DNA of 64,000 bases from Microbulbifer sp. MKSA007 (GTDB taxonomy: Bacteria; Pseudomonadota; Gammaproteobacteria; Pseudomonadales; Cellvibrionaceae), in the NCBI GenBank assembly GCA_032615215.1, contig CP128433.1, forward strand, positions 5,006,501 through 5,070,500, given 5' to 3'. The notes under the pieces are model-generated. The model did not search any database and was not told the origin of the DNA. It was given only the letters and a program-made list of their open reading frames with translations. Below, in pieces: positions 26,914 through 37,590 of this stretch (positions within the stretch are counted from its first letter, which is position 1; each line of letters opens with the position of its first letter). The position numbers were made by a program, and so were the translations under genes.

Positions 26914-29432
26914 ATGAAAACCTATAAAAGTCTCCCAGTGATAGAAAATACACTGATAGTTCGCACGCTTCGTATCGCTTCACTGTTTTGTGCTGCCCTG
27001 GCAATCAGTGCCTGTAGTGGTGGCAGTGGAGAGGGCACCGAAAGCCAACCGGATACCAGCGACAACGATGGCACCGCTGCCTATTCCGGACCGGATCCTG
27101 AAACCGATGATGTCAATCAATATAAACAGTACATCTGGGATAACCTGGCGGCGACAAATCGATGCGGCAGCTGTCATATTGAAAATAACCAGAGCCCACA
27201 TTTTGTCCGCGGCGATGATATCAATGCTGCCTACGATGCCGGGCGTGAGTTAATTAACTTATCAGTTCCCGATGAATCCCGTTTGGTAACCAAGGTTGGT
27301 GGTGGGCACAATTGTTGGCTTTCCAGCGATGATGCCTGTGCGGAAATTATTACCAACTATATCGAGGAATGGGCTCGGGCTAGCGGCGGCCTAAGCAATA
27401 CAATCACCCTTGTCGCACCTGTCGAGCGTGAGGTGGGTGCCAGTAAAAGTTTCCCCGAATCCAGCGGCAGCTTTAGCACTACAGTTTACCCTCTGTTGCG
27501 CAGCTATTGTGCCAACTGTCACAGTGAAGATGCGACAACGGCACAAACCCCCTACTTTGCCAGCTCTGATGTCGATCTCGCCTACGCATCTGCGGTCAGT
27601 AAAATTAACCTGGATTCTCCGGCCGACTCCCGTTTCTCTGTGCGCCTGGGCAGTGAATTTCACAACTGCTGGGATGACTGCTCAGATAACGAAGCGGAAA
27701 TGACTGATGCGATCCAAGCCTTTGCCGACACTATCAGTGTCACCGAGGTAGACCCCGACTGGGTTATCAGTAAGGCACTGCGCCTCACAGATGGCATTGT
27801 TGCGAGTAGTGGCGGCCGTATAGAGAGCAATGCAATTGCTCTCTATGAATTTAAAACTGGCAGCGGCACCACTGCCTACGATACCTCCGGAGTTAACCCT
27901 GCAATTGATCTCGCCCTATCTGGCGATGTGGAGTGGATCGACTCCTGGGGGCTGCAATTGAAGGGGGTAAAGCACAGGGGGCTACTGCAACCAGCAGCAA
28001 ACTTTACGATACCCTCACAGCCACCGGTGAATACTCAATTGAAATCTGGGCGGCACCCGCCAACGTCTCACAGGATGGGCCCGCGCGTATCGTCACCTAT
28101 TCCGGTGGCGATGATATTCGCAACTTCACTCTCGGCCAGGATCAATACAGTTACACCGTGCAAAACCGCAATGACAACACCGATGCGGACGGTATGCCTG
28201 CCCTGGCAACCGATGATGCCGACCAGGTTGTACAAGCCAGTCTCCAGCATGTGGTGGCCACTTACGATCCAATTAACGGACGCAAGCTTTACGTTAACGG
28301 TGCAAATACCGGGGAGCCAGACCCAAGTGAATCCGGTTTACTCTCTACCTGGGACGATACCTTTGCTCTCGCAGTAGGCAGCGAAGTCAGTAACGGCAAC
28401 AGTTGGGAAGGCTCCATTCGCCTTTTGGCAATTCACTCCCGCGCCCTATCGGAAGAGGATATTGCTACCAACTACGAAGTCGGCGTCGGTGAAAAATATC
28501 TGCTGTTATTCAAAGTTGAAGAGCACACAGGCATTGCCGAAAGCTATGTCATGTTTACTGTGCAGCAATTTGATAATTATGCCTATCTGTTTAGTGAACC
28601 CACCTTTGTCAGCCTCGACGACAGTGTCGATCCATCTGGAATCGCCATTGAGGGAATGCGTATCGGTATTAATGGCCGCGAAGCGGAGGTGGGCCAGGCC
28701 TGGTCCAAGTTATCCACTGCAGTCGACAATAGCTACGTAGCAGGTGAGGGCCAGCAGCTTTCCAGGCTCGGGACCATTATCACTCTGGATAAGGGCCCCC
28801 TCGATGATGAATTTTTCCTGACCTTCGAAAAAATCGGCAGCGAAACCTATAACCGGGTTGAGGCCACTCCAGCTGAACCTGCGGATGCCGCTGATCTGGA
28901 AGCGCAATCGCGCATAGGTCTGCGCCGATTTGAACAAATCCATGCAAGCCTGTCCCAGGCGACCGGAGTCTCCATGTCCCACCCGGATATTTATGAAACC
29001 TGGGAAACTGTGAAACGCCAGCTTCCGGTTGAAAGTGACATTGAAGGATTCCTCGCTGCACAGCAAATGGGTATTACCCAGCTGGCAGTGAAGTATTGCA
29101 GCACCCTGGTGGACTCCAGTGAGCGCAGCAGCTACTTCAGTGGATTTGACTTCAGCGCTTCCGCAGACACCGCCTTCGACAGCGCCAGCAAACGCGCGCA
29201 GATAATTGATCCGCTCATGGAAGGTTTGCTTGGCCACGAGATGAACTGGCATGACGGCAGCGTCTCGCAGCTTGCCAGCGCCCCGGACCTGGCCTCTGTA
29301 GAGACAGAACTGGATACGCTTATCGACACCATGACCGCCTGTGGCAGCAGCTGCGATTCAGGTCGCACAGAAACTACGGTGAAAGCCGTATGTGCTGCCG
29401 CCATGGGCAGTGCCATGATCCTGATTCACTGA
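26914..29432 (+). pseudogene. Di-heme LamG-domain lipoprotein, frameshifted in this sequence
   Basis: One protein of about 839 residues split over two frames. The N-terminal part is a lipoprotein (I-S-A-C lipobox, Cys34) with two heme sites, CGSCH (27163-27177) and CANCH (27508-27522), each in a cytochrome-like repeat. The second part continues as a LamG/concanavalin-like lectin domain (GEYSIEIWAAP, FTLGQDQYSYTVQNR, LYVNG) and a helical C-terminal region. The break is in the G5 run at 27963-27967; six G would read KGGKAQGATATSSKLYD, a smooth join. Probably surface-exposed and part of the redox module with the preceding and following genes. Confidence 0.85.
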
Positions 29433-29532
29433 TCGCATAAAAAAGACTAGCGGCTTTGTCGGCAAAACTTTCGCCGGTAAAGCCCCTCCACAATAAAGAG
29501 CCGGCACACCGAAAACTATATCCGGGAATATT

Positions 29533-31104
29533 ATGAGCAAGAAAAAACACTTTGATCTGGACCAGCCCCTACGGCACCCGGACCACCACCGCCCGGTAAC
29601 ACGCCGCGACTTTCTCGCTCAAGGCTTCCGAGCGGGTATGGGAACAGTGCTGGGCGGTTCTGTCTTCAGCTTGTTTGCCAATCCCCGTAGTGCCCATGCA
29701 GCCCTTTCCTCGGACCTGGAAGCACTGCGAAAAACCAATGGCGGCCCCTGCGATGTCAGTGCATTCGGTGCCGGTAAAATTCCTTTTATTTGTTTCGATC
29801 TCGCCGGCGGCGCCAATATCGCAGGCTCCAATGTGCTGGTAGGTAAAGAGGGCGGACAAATGGATTTTCTCGGCACAGCCGGCTACAACAAGCAAGGCCT
29901 CCCCGGAGATATGGTTCCCTCCCTCGGTGATGAATTTATCAATACTGACCTGGGTCTCGCCTTCCATAGTGACAGCGGTATGTTGCGAGGCATTCTGGAA
30001 AAAATCGCTGCTGGCACAGCATCGGCGACCAACGGTGCTGTTATTCCCGCTCGCTCGGAAAATGACACCGGCAACAACCCACACAATCCCATGTACGGTA
30101 TTAACCAGGCGGGAGCCAACGGTTCCCTGCTGGCCCTGATCGGCTCCAGCTCCAGTGATTCCGGTGGCAACTCCATGGCTCCTTCCGCCATGATCAACCC
30201 CGAAGTTCGCCCCACCAAAGTGGATCGCTCTTCCGACGTTACCGGCCTTGTAGATGTAGGAGACCTGGTGGGGCTGCTCAGTCAGGAGGACACTGTCGCA
30301 GTGATGGAGTCCATGTACCGTATCTCCGAAGCAAAACTCAGCAACGTAAATACTAAAGTCAGCACCGATGCAGTCATTAAAGACCTGGTGCGTTGCGGCT
30401 ATATGAAAAGTGCTGACCTGGCTGATCGCTTTGGCAACCCGGCCGATTTAAATCCCGAATCCGATCCTGATATCGTCGGGCCATCCGGTGTTTTTACCAG
30501 TTCAGAATTGAGTGGAGACAGAGAGTTCCAAAAGACCGCCTCAGTGATGAAGCTGGTCGTCAATGGATATGCCGGTGCAGGCACTATTACCATGGGTGGC
30601 TATGACTACCATACCGGCGACCGGGCCACAGGAGAGATTCGCGATTTGCGCGCTGGGCGCTGTATTGGCGCTTGCCTGGAGTATGCCGCCCGCCGCAACC
30701 AGCCCCTGATGATTTACGTTTTTAGTGATGGTTCCGTTTTCTCCAACGGAATGCTGGACGACTCGGTAGAGGGCCGTGGCAAAGGCGTCTGGACTGGCGA
30801 TGACCAACAGACAGCCGCCTCATTTTTCCTGGTATACAACCCGGCGGGCCGACCACAATTACTCGGTGGCACAGCGGACGAGCAGGCGATTCACCAGCAA
30901 CTAGGCTATATGCGCAGCTCCGGTGACGTAGAAACAACGTCCACCCCAGCCGCTAACAACGTCAATTTATTAGTGGAAACTGTAGTGCTCAATTATATGG
31001 CCCTGCACGGTGAGCAAGGTAATTTCTCAACCTTATTTCCGAATCACGGTCTCGGCGATAGTAACTTACAAGACAGTATGACTGCCTTCGCCCCCATTAT
31101 TTAA
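29533..31104 (+). CDS. Tat-exported DUF1501-like protein
   Basis: 523-residue protein with a twin-arginine signal: T-R-R-D-F-L at residues 23-28, a hydrophobic stretch, and cleavage near A-H-A/A (about residue 56). Tat export implies folding, often with a cofactor, before transport. The body resembles DUF1501 (alkaline-phosphatase-like fold) proteins: FICFDLAGGANIAGS, then YDYHTGDRATGE and IYVFSDGSVFSNG. The precise reaction is unknown. It lies between the LamG lipoprotein and ApbE genes, both in the same direction. Confidence 0.82.
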   Translation: MSKKKHFDLDQPLRHPDHHRPVTRRDFLAQGFRAGMGTVLGGSVFSLFANPRSAHAALSSDLEALRKTNGGPCDVSAFGAGKIPFICFDLAGGANIAGSNVLVGKEGGQMDFLGTAGYNKQGLPGDMVPSLGDEFINTDLGLAFHSDSGMLRGILEKIAAGTASATNGAVIPARSENDTGNNPHNPMYGINQAGANGSLLALIGSSSSDSGGNSMAPSAMINPEVRPTKVDRSSDVTGLVDVGDLVGLLSQEDTVAVMESMYRISEAKLSNVNTKVSTDAVIKDLVRCGYMKSADLADRFGNPADLNPESDPDIVGPSGVFTSSELSGDREFQKTASVMKLVVNGYAGAGTITMGGYDYHTGDRATGEIRDLRAGRCIGACLEYAARRNQPLMIYVFSDGSVFSNGMLDDSVEGRGKGVWTGDDQQTAASFFLVYNPAGRPQLLGGTADEQAIHQQLGYMRSSGDVETTSTPAANNVNLLVETVVLNYMALHGEQGNFSTLFPNHGLGDSNLQDSMTAFAPII

Positions 31105-31116
31105 GTTGGATAAGTG

Positions 31117-32115
31117 ATGTTCCGCTTTTTTAAATTGCTATTACTGTGTAGTGCCACACTTTGCGCAATTCCTTCGGTGGCCGAATGGCACTACGCTGAA
31201 CGTGCAATTATGGGAACCCAGGTTCGCCTGCAACTTTGGCACGAGGACGGCATTGAAGCCGAGCACCTTATTGAGGAGGTCATGACAGAGTTTCATCGAC
31301 TTGACGATCAGCTCTCGCCCTATAAGGAAAACAGTGAACTATCACTCGTTAACCGCACAGCTGGCCGGGGAAACGTCAATATTTCCAAAGAGCTCACCAA
31401 CCTGATTGATAAATCCCTTTGGTTTAGTCAGCTCACCGATGGTGCATTCGATATCAGCTACGCCACCCTGGGCAAGCACTATGATTTTCGCCAGCAGAAA
31501 CAGGCAGACGCCCAGCTGACGGACTCGTTGTTAGAAGCGTTGAATTACCGCCACTTAAAACTGAATAAAAAGGCCAATACACTCCGTTTTGGCCACGAAA
31601 ACACAAAAATAGATTTAGGGGGCATTGCCAAAGGCTATGCGGTTGATCAGGCAATTGAGATCCTCAAGCAGGCAGACATTTGCTGCGCCAGTGTCAGTGC
31701 CGGTGGCGATGCACGCATGCTGGGAGATAAACAGGGGCAACCCTGGTTAGTGGGTATTCGCCACCCCCGTGAAAAAAGTAAAAATGCTGCGGTTATCCCC
31801 CTGCGTGATATTGCTATCTCTACCTCAGGTGATTACGAGCGTTATTTTATTGATGAGCAGCAGGATAGAGTGCACCATATTTTTAATCCATCCACAGGAA
31901 AACCCTCGGAAACTTCTGCAAAAGACACTGATAAGTTGATTAGTGTCAGCATTATTGGCCCCCGCGGCTTTGATACCGACCCCCTTTCTACCAGTGTGTT
32001 TGTTCTGGGAAAAGAGAAAGGCTTGGCACTTATTAATCGATTGCCCCAATTTGAAGCAGTAGTTATCGATAGTAACCGGAAGTTGTTTTTCAGTCGCGGT
32101 TTGGAGAATCTTTGA
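31117..32115 (+). CDS. apbE: FAD:protein FMN transferase (ApbE)
   Basis: Periplasmic Mg-dependent enzyme that attaches FMN from FAD to Thr/Ser of target proteins. The 332-residue protein has a Sec signal (cut after S-V-A, residue 22) and the family core: MGTQVRLQLW, F-H-R-L-D-D-Q-L-S-P-Y, DLGGIAKGYAVDQA, SAGGDARMLG, ISTSGDYERYF and TDPLSTSVFVLG. The start at 31117 (ATG) is chosen; a GTG lies directly before it. Last gene of the forward redox block. A candidate target in this window is the DUF3570 protein (D-x-x-S-G-A-S). Confidence 0.95.
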   Translation: MFRFFKLLLLCSATLCAIPSVAEWHYAERAIMGTQVRLQLWHEDGIEAEHLIEEVMTEFHRLDDQLSPYKENSELSLVNRTAGRGNVNISKELTNLIDKSLWFSQLTDGAFDISYATLGKHYDFRQQKQADAQLTDSLLEALNYRHLKLNKKANTLRFGHENTKIDLGGIAKGYAVDQAIEILKQADICCASVSAGGDARMLGDKQGQPWLVGIRHPREKSKNAAVIPLRDIAISTSGDYERYFIDEQQDRVHHIFNPSTGKPSETSAKDTDKLISVSIIGPRGFDTDPLSTSVFVLGKEKGLALINRLPQFEAVVIDSNRKLFFSRGLENL

Positions 32116-32231
32116 GTAATCCGTTTTATCTTCATAGAAAATTTGCCAACAAGATCACATCAGATCGTTGATCCCCTGACATAATTTGCGCCGACCAAAG
32201 AATAATGCCAATTCCTATCAAAAGGTCTGCC

Positions 32232-32756
32232 ATGAGACGCCCCTTTCAGTGCTTTATTTTATTTATCGGCCTTTTAGGCTCTGCGTTTGTGCAGGCTCAG
32301 GAAAGCGATTTATCTGCGGAGAAATTGGAAGAATTAAAGCGCGATGTACTTAAATTAAACAGGGATTTATTGATTCTTGAAGAAGATTTGCTCTATCCCG
32401 CACAGAGCCAAATCGCCTTTTATGTGTCTATGGATGTAGGCCACTATTTTACTTTGGATGCAGTAAAGCTACACATCGATAACAAGTTAAGTGCAAGTCA
32501 TCTGTATACGGAACATCAGCGGGAAGCGTTGATTCGCGGTGGTATTCAACCGCTTTACAAAGGCAACCTAAAATCCGGTGATTACACTATTTCTGCTTTT
32601 ATAACTGGCCTTGGGCCCGAAGGGCGCGAATACAAGCGGGCAGCCAAGTTGGAATTGAATAAAAGTGATGAGCCCGCCGTTATTGAACTGGTTATCTCAG
32701 ACAACTCCGGAAAACAACAGCCGGAGTTTGAGTTGGTGCAGTGGCCAACGCCCTGA
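32232..32756 (+). CDS. Exported coiled-coil plus beta-domain protein, first gene of the Exb/TPR operon
   Basis: 174-residue periplasmic protein: Sec signal (cut after V-Q-A, residue 22), a short coiled coil (residues 25-55, ...EELKRDVLKLNRDLLILEED) and a beta-sandwich-like domain. I do not recognise a named family. The ATG at 32232 has AAAGG upstream. It lies 6 bases before the first TPR gene and so likely opens the operon that ends with the TonB/AgmX-like gene. It may be a periplasmic partner of the TPR proteins. Confidence 0.7.
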   Translation: MRRPFQCFILFIGLLGSAFVQAQESDLSAEKLEELKRDVLKLNRDLLILEEDLLYPAQSQIAFYVSMDVGHYFTLDAVKLHIDNKLSASHLYTEHQREALIRGGIQPLYKGNLKSGDYTISAFITGLGPEGREYKRAAKLELNKSDEPAVIELVISDNSGKQQPEFELVQWPTP

Positions 32757-32762
32757 TTAGCC

Positions 32763-34733
32763 ATGTACTACCCATCTTTTACCCGCATCCTATCCCTGGC
32801 GCTCACCCTTGCCGCAAGTAACCTTTGCGCTCAGGAAGCTGATACTGTGGCCGAAACAAACGGTCCCAGCAATGAGCAGCGAGCCCCACAAAAATACCAA
32901 AGGGCTCAAGACCTCGCTTATGGCGCTACGCTTTACGAGTATTTTCAAGGGAATTACTTTGATGCCCTTAGCACACTGCTGGTTGCTCAGCAGCGGGATT
33001 CAATTCAAATTCACCGGGATAACGCCGCATTGATAGAGGGCGGGATCAGCCTCGGGTTTGGTTTACATAGACGAGCAGCTGAACTTTTTGAGCAGCAGAG
33101 TAATGTCGCGGCTGCACCAAAATATCGCCGCACTGCCTGGTTAAAGCTGGCCGAATTAAATTACCTGAACGGTGATTTTGCCAGCGCAGCAGCACACTTG
33201 GAAAAGTCAGGGGTTGCCGAGGAGTCCTCTCTACCTCTCAACTTAGCGCTGCGCAATAAAGACCTCACCACGGCTCAAAAATTACTGGAAACCAGTGATT
33301 TATACCCTGCAGAAAAGTTATTGGGACATATCAACTTAGGCGCTGCCTTTGCCAGGTCCGGCCAATTGCCTGCAGCAATTCACGAATATCAAGTCGCTGT
33401 TGATTTTGCAGAAACAATTGATATTCCTTCATCTGAAATCCCCATACTCATTGATAAAGCCCATATTGGTATGGGGTACGCCCTGGCACTTGCAGAGCAA
33501 CACAGCGCAGCTAAAGAAGCCTTTTCCAGGGTTCGCCTCAACACACCCTGGGCAACTCGCGCACTCCTGGGAATGGCTTGGTCCTCTATCAATGGTGAGG
33601 ACTACCAAGCGGGCATAGACGCACTGCAATTTTTACTGGATAAACACCGCTACAGTCCCGCCGCACGGGAAGCGATGGTAGCCCTGCCTTATGGTTACGA
33701 AAAACTGGAAAATCGCTCTGTAGCCCTCAGAGCATATCAAAGCGCTGAAGCTTATTACCTGGAAACGCTTACTGAGTTACACCAGTTACAACAAGACCTG
33801 GCGACGGAACCGCTGGCCTATGATCCTGTTCAGCGCGAGGCTTGGCGCTATGGCTGGTTACAACTAGCCCAGGCCTCTCCCCTATTGCGCGATAACCAAC
33901 ACTTTCTGCGGCCAATCCTACAAAGTGACCACTTCCAATTGCGGCTCACCGAGCTGCGCGATCTGCAGCAGCTCACCCAGGTCCTACAGACCTGGCAAGA
34001 TAAACTACCCCAATTTGCCGACCTTATCGAAGAGCGTCACCTGCGCCGTACAACGATTATTGATAACTACAATAGCGCCCAGTTTGACCAGCAGTTGCAG
34101 ATGGCAACACAGCAATATGATCATTTGAGGGCAGCTCTCGAGCATATTGAACAGGAGCGCGACGCACTCACTTTATTGGCGACCACCGCCACTCCAAATG
34201 AACAAAGTGAAACCCTCGAATTACTGGAAATTCTCACCGGCGCTCAAGAACGTCTTAAAAAAATCCAGCACAGCGGCAAGGCCAGCCAACAACAAGCGGA
34301 AACCCTGGCGAAAGCCCGGGGGATTTTGCTTTGGCAAGCCAGCGAACAGTATCACGAGAAGTTGTGGCAGCAGCGAAAATCCCTACAGCTGCTCGAAGAG
34401 CAGTTACGCAGGGGACGGGAACAACGCAAGAAAACAGATACCGAAGCACAGCGGGGGCCACAACTGCGCCAACTAGCCTATCGGGTGGTCACCGCCGGTG
34501 ACGAAATTCCAGCTCAGCAAGCGGCGATTGGTCGAGCCAGCGAATTGATTGAAGCCGACCTACGCCGAGAGGTTATCGCCCAGCTGGGTAGGGAGCAGCA
34601 GCAAATTCACAATTATATGGCCCACACACGCCTGGCTATCGCACGTCTGCAAGACGCTGAAATGCAGGCGATCCCCGCAACCTCTCAGGCTGACAGTGAC
34701 ACGGATAATACCGGGGCCTCAGACAATGAATAA
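32763..34733 (+). CDS. Exported TPR-repeat protein
   Basis: 656-residue periplasmic protein with a Sec signal (cut after L-C-A, residue 23). Many tetratricopeptide-like helical pairs follow between about residues 45 and 330 (for example WLKLAELNYLNGDFASAAAHL and GYALALAEQHSAAKEAF). A long coiled-coil, Gln/Glu-rich region spans about 430-600, with an acidic tail. TPR proteins are protein-binding scaffolds. Its stop overlaps the next gene's start by 8 bases. No enzyme motif seen. Confidence 0.82.
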   Translation: MYYPSFTRILSLALTLAASNLCAQEADTVAETNGPSNEQRAPQKYQRAQDLAYGATLYEYFQGNYFDALSTLLVAQQRDSIQIHRDNAALIEGGISLGFGLHRRAAELFEQQSNVAAAPKYRRTAWLKLAELNYLNGDFASAAAHLEKSGVAEESSLPLNLALRNKDLTTAQKLLETSDLYPAEKLLGHINLGAAFARSGQLPAAIHEYQVAVDFAETIDIPSSEIPILIDKAHIGMGYALALAEQHSAAKEAFSRVRLNTPWATRALLGMAWSSINGEDYQAGIDALQFLLDKHRYSPAAREAMVALPYGYEKLENRSVALRAYQSAEAYYLETLTELHQLQQDLATEPLAYDPVQREAWRYGWLQLAQASPLLRDNQHFLRPILQSDHFQLRLTELRDLQQLTQVLQTWQDKLPQFADLIEERHLRRTTIIDNYNSAQFDQQLQMATQQYDHLRAALEHIEQERDALTLLATTATPNEQSETLELLEILTGAQERLKKIQHSGKASQQQAETLAKARGILLWQASEQYHEKLWQQRKSLQLLEEQLRRGREQRKKTDTEAQRGPQLRQLAYRVVTAGDEIPAQQAAIGRASELIEADLRREVIAQLGREQQQIHNYMAHTRLAIARLQDAEMQAIPATSQADSDTDNTGASDNE

Positions 34734-37590
34734 CGCCCCGCATCCGGCAGCTGTGTTTACCCTGCGCTCCCTGGCTATTGGTATTTGCTGTGCCCTGACA
34801 GCTTGTGGCAATCAACCGGTACAAACGCTGGCTGACCTGCCCCGTGCCAACCCGCCCAGCTCCCAGGAAGAGGCACCACAAAGCCCGCCCGTGCAAACCG
34901 CTATCGCGTTGGAAAACCTGGTGCAAAGTTACCGCACAGCACTGGACAGCCACGCCGATCCCAAGGTTCGGCAACAAATCCATCTGCGCCTGGCTGACTT
35001 GGAAATGGAACGACTGGAGCAAAAACAGTCCGACAATCCGGATACCATTGTCGACTACTCCAGCGCGGTCGATTATTACCAAAGTCTCTCTGCACAGCGC
35101 CCAAAAGATGATTACATTCTCTATCGCTTAGCCCGCGCGCGGGCACTGGATGGGGAAATGCCCGCGGCCTTACAGGCATTGGAAAAGATAGCCGGTAGCG
35201 CACCGGACTCACCGTTTATCGGCGAAGTCTTATTCCGCCGTGGCGAGGCGGCATTCAACCGCAAAGACTACCCCAGTGCCGCCCGAGATTTCCGTTCATT
35301 GCTCAATCAGGGGCCGAGTCCATTTACGGATAATGCTCGCTATATGCTGGCTTGGTCAGAATTTAAATCGAGCAATTACCGCGCATCCACAGAAATTTTT
35401 CTCCAGTCGCTGGATATTTTGCACAGTGAGGAACAGGGGGAGGAACTCCCTGTTGGGCGGCAACGCCTGCGTGAAGACAGCCTGCGCGGGCTCGCATTAA
35501 ACTTCAGCTACCTGGGAGGTGCTGAAGCCATTGAGTCTTTTAACCTCAATGGAGAGCCACGTCCCTATCAGCACCAGCTATACAGTGCACTCGGTACCTG
35601 GTATCGGGAAAAAGAGTTGTTCCGCAATAGTGCCGATACCTTTTTACAATTCGTCAATCACTACCCACAAACCCAGCAAGCCCCACAGCTTCATCTTCTC
35701 GCCGTTGAAACCTTGCAAGCGGGGAGACTACATAAGGAAGTTCTGCCCACGAAGCGGGACTTTGTGCGTCGCTATGGTGTGAACAGTGATTACTGGCAAG
35801 CAGCAGGTGAAACTCAACAACAGGAGTTGGCCAAAACCCTGCAACCATGGCTGTATGAATTGGCCCAGTTTGACCACGCCCGCGCTCAGGAATTGGCTCA
35901 GCAGGTCACAAAACTACCCGCGAATAAGGTGAAAGAACGTCGCCTTGTCAGCGCACAATCACTGGGTGCCTATCGCAGCGCCGCCGCGTTATATCAGGAA
36001 TACGCGCAGACTTTTCCACAAGATCCACGCACGCCATCCATGGTTTTCCTGATGGCGGAGTGTCTTGAGCAGGCTGCAGATCACCCCGCCGCCTGGCGCG
36101 CTTACAGCCAGGTCGCCTGGGAATACCAAGATCCCAAGTATGCTGCCGAAGCCGGCTACGGAGCCATCCTCAGTGCAGCCAGAGTGCATGAACAAACTCC
36201 GGATCAAGAGTCGGAACAGAAAATCCTGTGGCTCGATCGCAATATCGAAGCGAGCCTGAAATTTGCACAGAGCTGGCCCCAAGACCCGAGAGCTCTGCCA
36301 GTACAGCTGGCCGCTGCCGATAAGTTGTTACAACAATCGCGCTTTACCGAAGCCATCGCCGCTGCCGAGCACGCCGATCAATGGCAACCGCCAGCCAATA
36401 GGCAACAGCAAATAAGTATTGCAATAATACTGGCCCACAGCCATTTTTCCCTGAAGCAATATCCCCAGGCAGAGGCTGCCTATACCCGCGCGCTCGGCTA
36501 CCAGCCAGACGATAAGCTGTGCAAAGACGCATTGCGCCAATTGCAGTTATCCATCTATCGCCAGGCAGAAATCATTTTGGCCCAGCGCGAGAGTGAGGAT
36601 GCCGCTCCCAGTGAGGAAGCCCTCAATCACCTGCTGCGTATCCGCGATAGCGGGCGCACAGAGGTTGCGGCCACCGCCCAATATGATGCGATTAATTTTC
36701 TTATTCAATTAGGGCAGTGGCAGCGCGCCAGCACAGAACTCGCTGATTTCCGCCAGTTTTATCCCGCGCACACCTTGACGCCGACACTGGCTGCCAAAGC
36801 CATCGTTATCTTTGAAGCTCTGGAAATGCCGGCGGCTGCCGCCACAGAATTACTGCAATTAGCCGCTACAGATCCGGATCGGGAAGTTCGCCGTCAATCC
36901 CTGTTTATGGCAGCAGAAAACCTGCAAAAAGCCGGTGAATACAACAGGGCTATTGAAAGCTATCGCAACTACAGCAAATTGTGGCCAGAACCCGCCGAGC
37001 AACGTCTGGAAGCGCAATTTCAGCTGGTCGAAATCTACGCTCAGACCAAAAAGCCCACTAAGCGGAATTACTGGCTACAACAACTTGCACAGAACCCGCT
37101 GCAGTCACCCCGCGGGCGTTACCTGGCCGCTTATTCTCAAAGTGAACTGGCGGAACAAAGTTATGCGAAATTTGCTGAACTGGCACTGCGCTTGCCGTTA
37201 AAGACCAGTCTCGCTAATAAAAAGCGGGCCATGCAAACCACCGTGGCGGATTACCGCAAAGTCCTGGAGTTTGGCATCGCAGAATTCACCCCTCAAGCAA
37301 ACTATCGCCTCGCGGAAGTTTACCGACAGCTCAGCCGTGACCTGATGGACTCACAGCGCCCTAAAAGCCTGAACGAGCTGGAATTGGAACAATACGAAAT
37401 TCTGCTGGAGGAACAGGCCTATCCCTTCGAGGAGAAGTCCATAGAACTTCACGAGGCCAATATCCAGCGCACAGTTGAGGGTATTTACGACGACTGGGTT
37501 AAACGCAGCTTCCATTCACTGGGAGAGCTGTTACCCGCACGCTACAAAAAAGAAGAAAAAACCCTGGAGTGGAGTGATGCACTGCACTGA
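34726..37590 (+). CDS. Large TPR lipoprotein
   Basis: 954-residue lipoprotein (L-T-A-C lipobox, Cys24) made almost wholly of TPR/Sel1-like helical repeats (for example FIGEVLFRRGEAAFNRKDY near residue 165, SHFSLKQYPQAEAAYTRAL near 576). The start at 34726 gives the signal peptide and overlaps the preceding stop. Probably anchored in the outer membrane facing the periplasm. Such big TPR lipoproteins accompany ExbB/ExbD/AgmX-type machines. It overlaps the next reading frame start at 37577. Confidence 0.87.
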   Translation: MNNAPHPAAVFTLRSLAIGICCALTACGNQPVQTLADLPRANPPSSQEEAPQSPPVQTAIALENLVQSYRTALDSHADPKVRQQIHLRLADLEMERLEQKQSDNPDTIVDYSSAVDYYQSLSAQRPKDDYILYRLARARALDGEMPAALQALEKIAGSAPDSPFIGEVLFRRGEAAFNRKDYPSAARDFRSLLNQGPSPFTDNARYMLAWSEFKSSNYRASTEIFLQSLDILHSEEQGEELPVGRQRLREDSLRGLALNFSYLGGAEAIESFNLNGEPRPYQHQLYSALGTWYREKELFRNSADTFLQFVNHYPQTQQAPQLHLLAVETLQAGRLHKEVLPTKRDFVRRYGVNSDYWQAAGETQQQELAKTLQPWLYELAQFDHARAQELAQQVTKLPANKVKERRLVSAQSLGAYRSAAALYQEYAQTFPQDPRTPSMVFLMAECLEQAADHPAAWRAYSQVAWEYQDPKYAAEAGYGAILSAARVHEQTPDQESEQKILWLDRNIEASLKFAQSWPQDPRALPVQLAAADKLLQQSRFTEAIAAAEHADQWQPPANRQQQISIAIILAHSHFSLKQYPQAEAAYTRALGYQPDDKLCKDALRQLQLSIYRQAEIILAQRESEDAAPSEEALNHLLRIRDSGRTEVAATAQYDAINFLIQLGQWQRASTELADFRQFYPAHTLTPTLAAKAIVIFEALEMPAAAATELLQLAATDPDREVRRQSLFMAAENLQKAGEYNRAIESYRNYSKLWPEPAEQRLEAQFQLVEIYAQTKKPTKRNYWLQQLAQNPLQSPRGRYLAAYSQSELAEQSYAKFAELALRLPLKTSLANKKRAMQTTVADYRKVLEFGIAEFTPQANYRLAEVYRQLSRDLMDSQRPKSLNELELEQYEILLEEQAYPFEEKSIELHEANIQRTVEGIYDDWVKRSFHSLGELLPARYKKEEKTLEWSDALH

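Noticed and set aside
28710..29252. 180-residue reverse-strand ORF opposite the LamG gene
   Set aside because: It lies entirely antisense to a well-supported coding frame and has no recognisable domain or ribosome site.
32205..32231. Upstream ATG for the first Exb/TPR gene
   Set aside because: It would put nine extra residues before a clear signal peptide; the ATG at 32232 has the better ribosome site.
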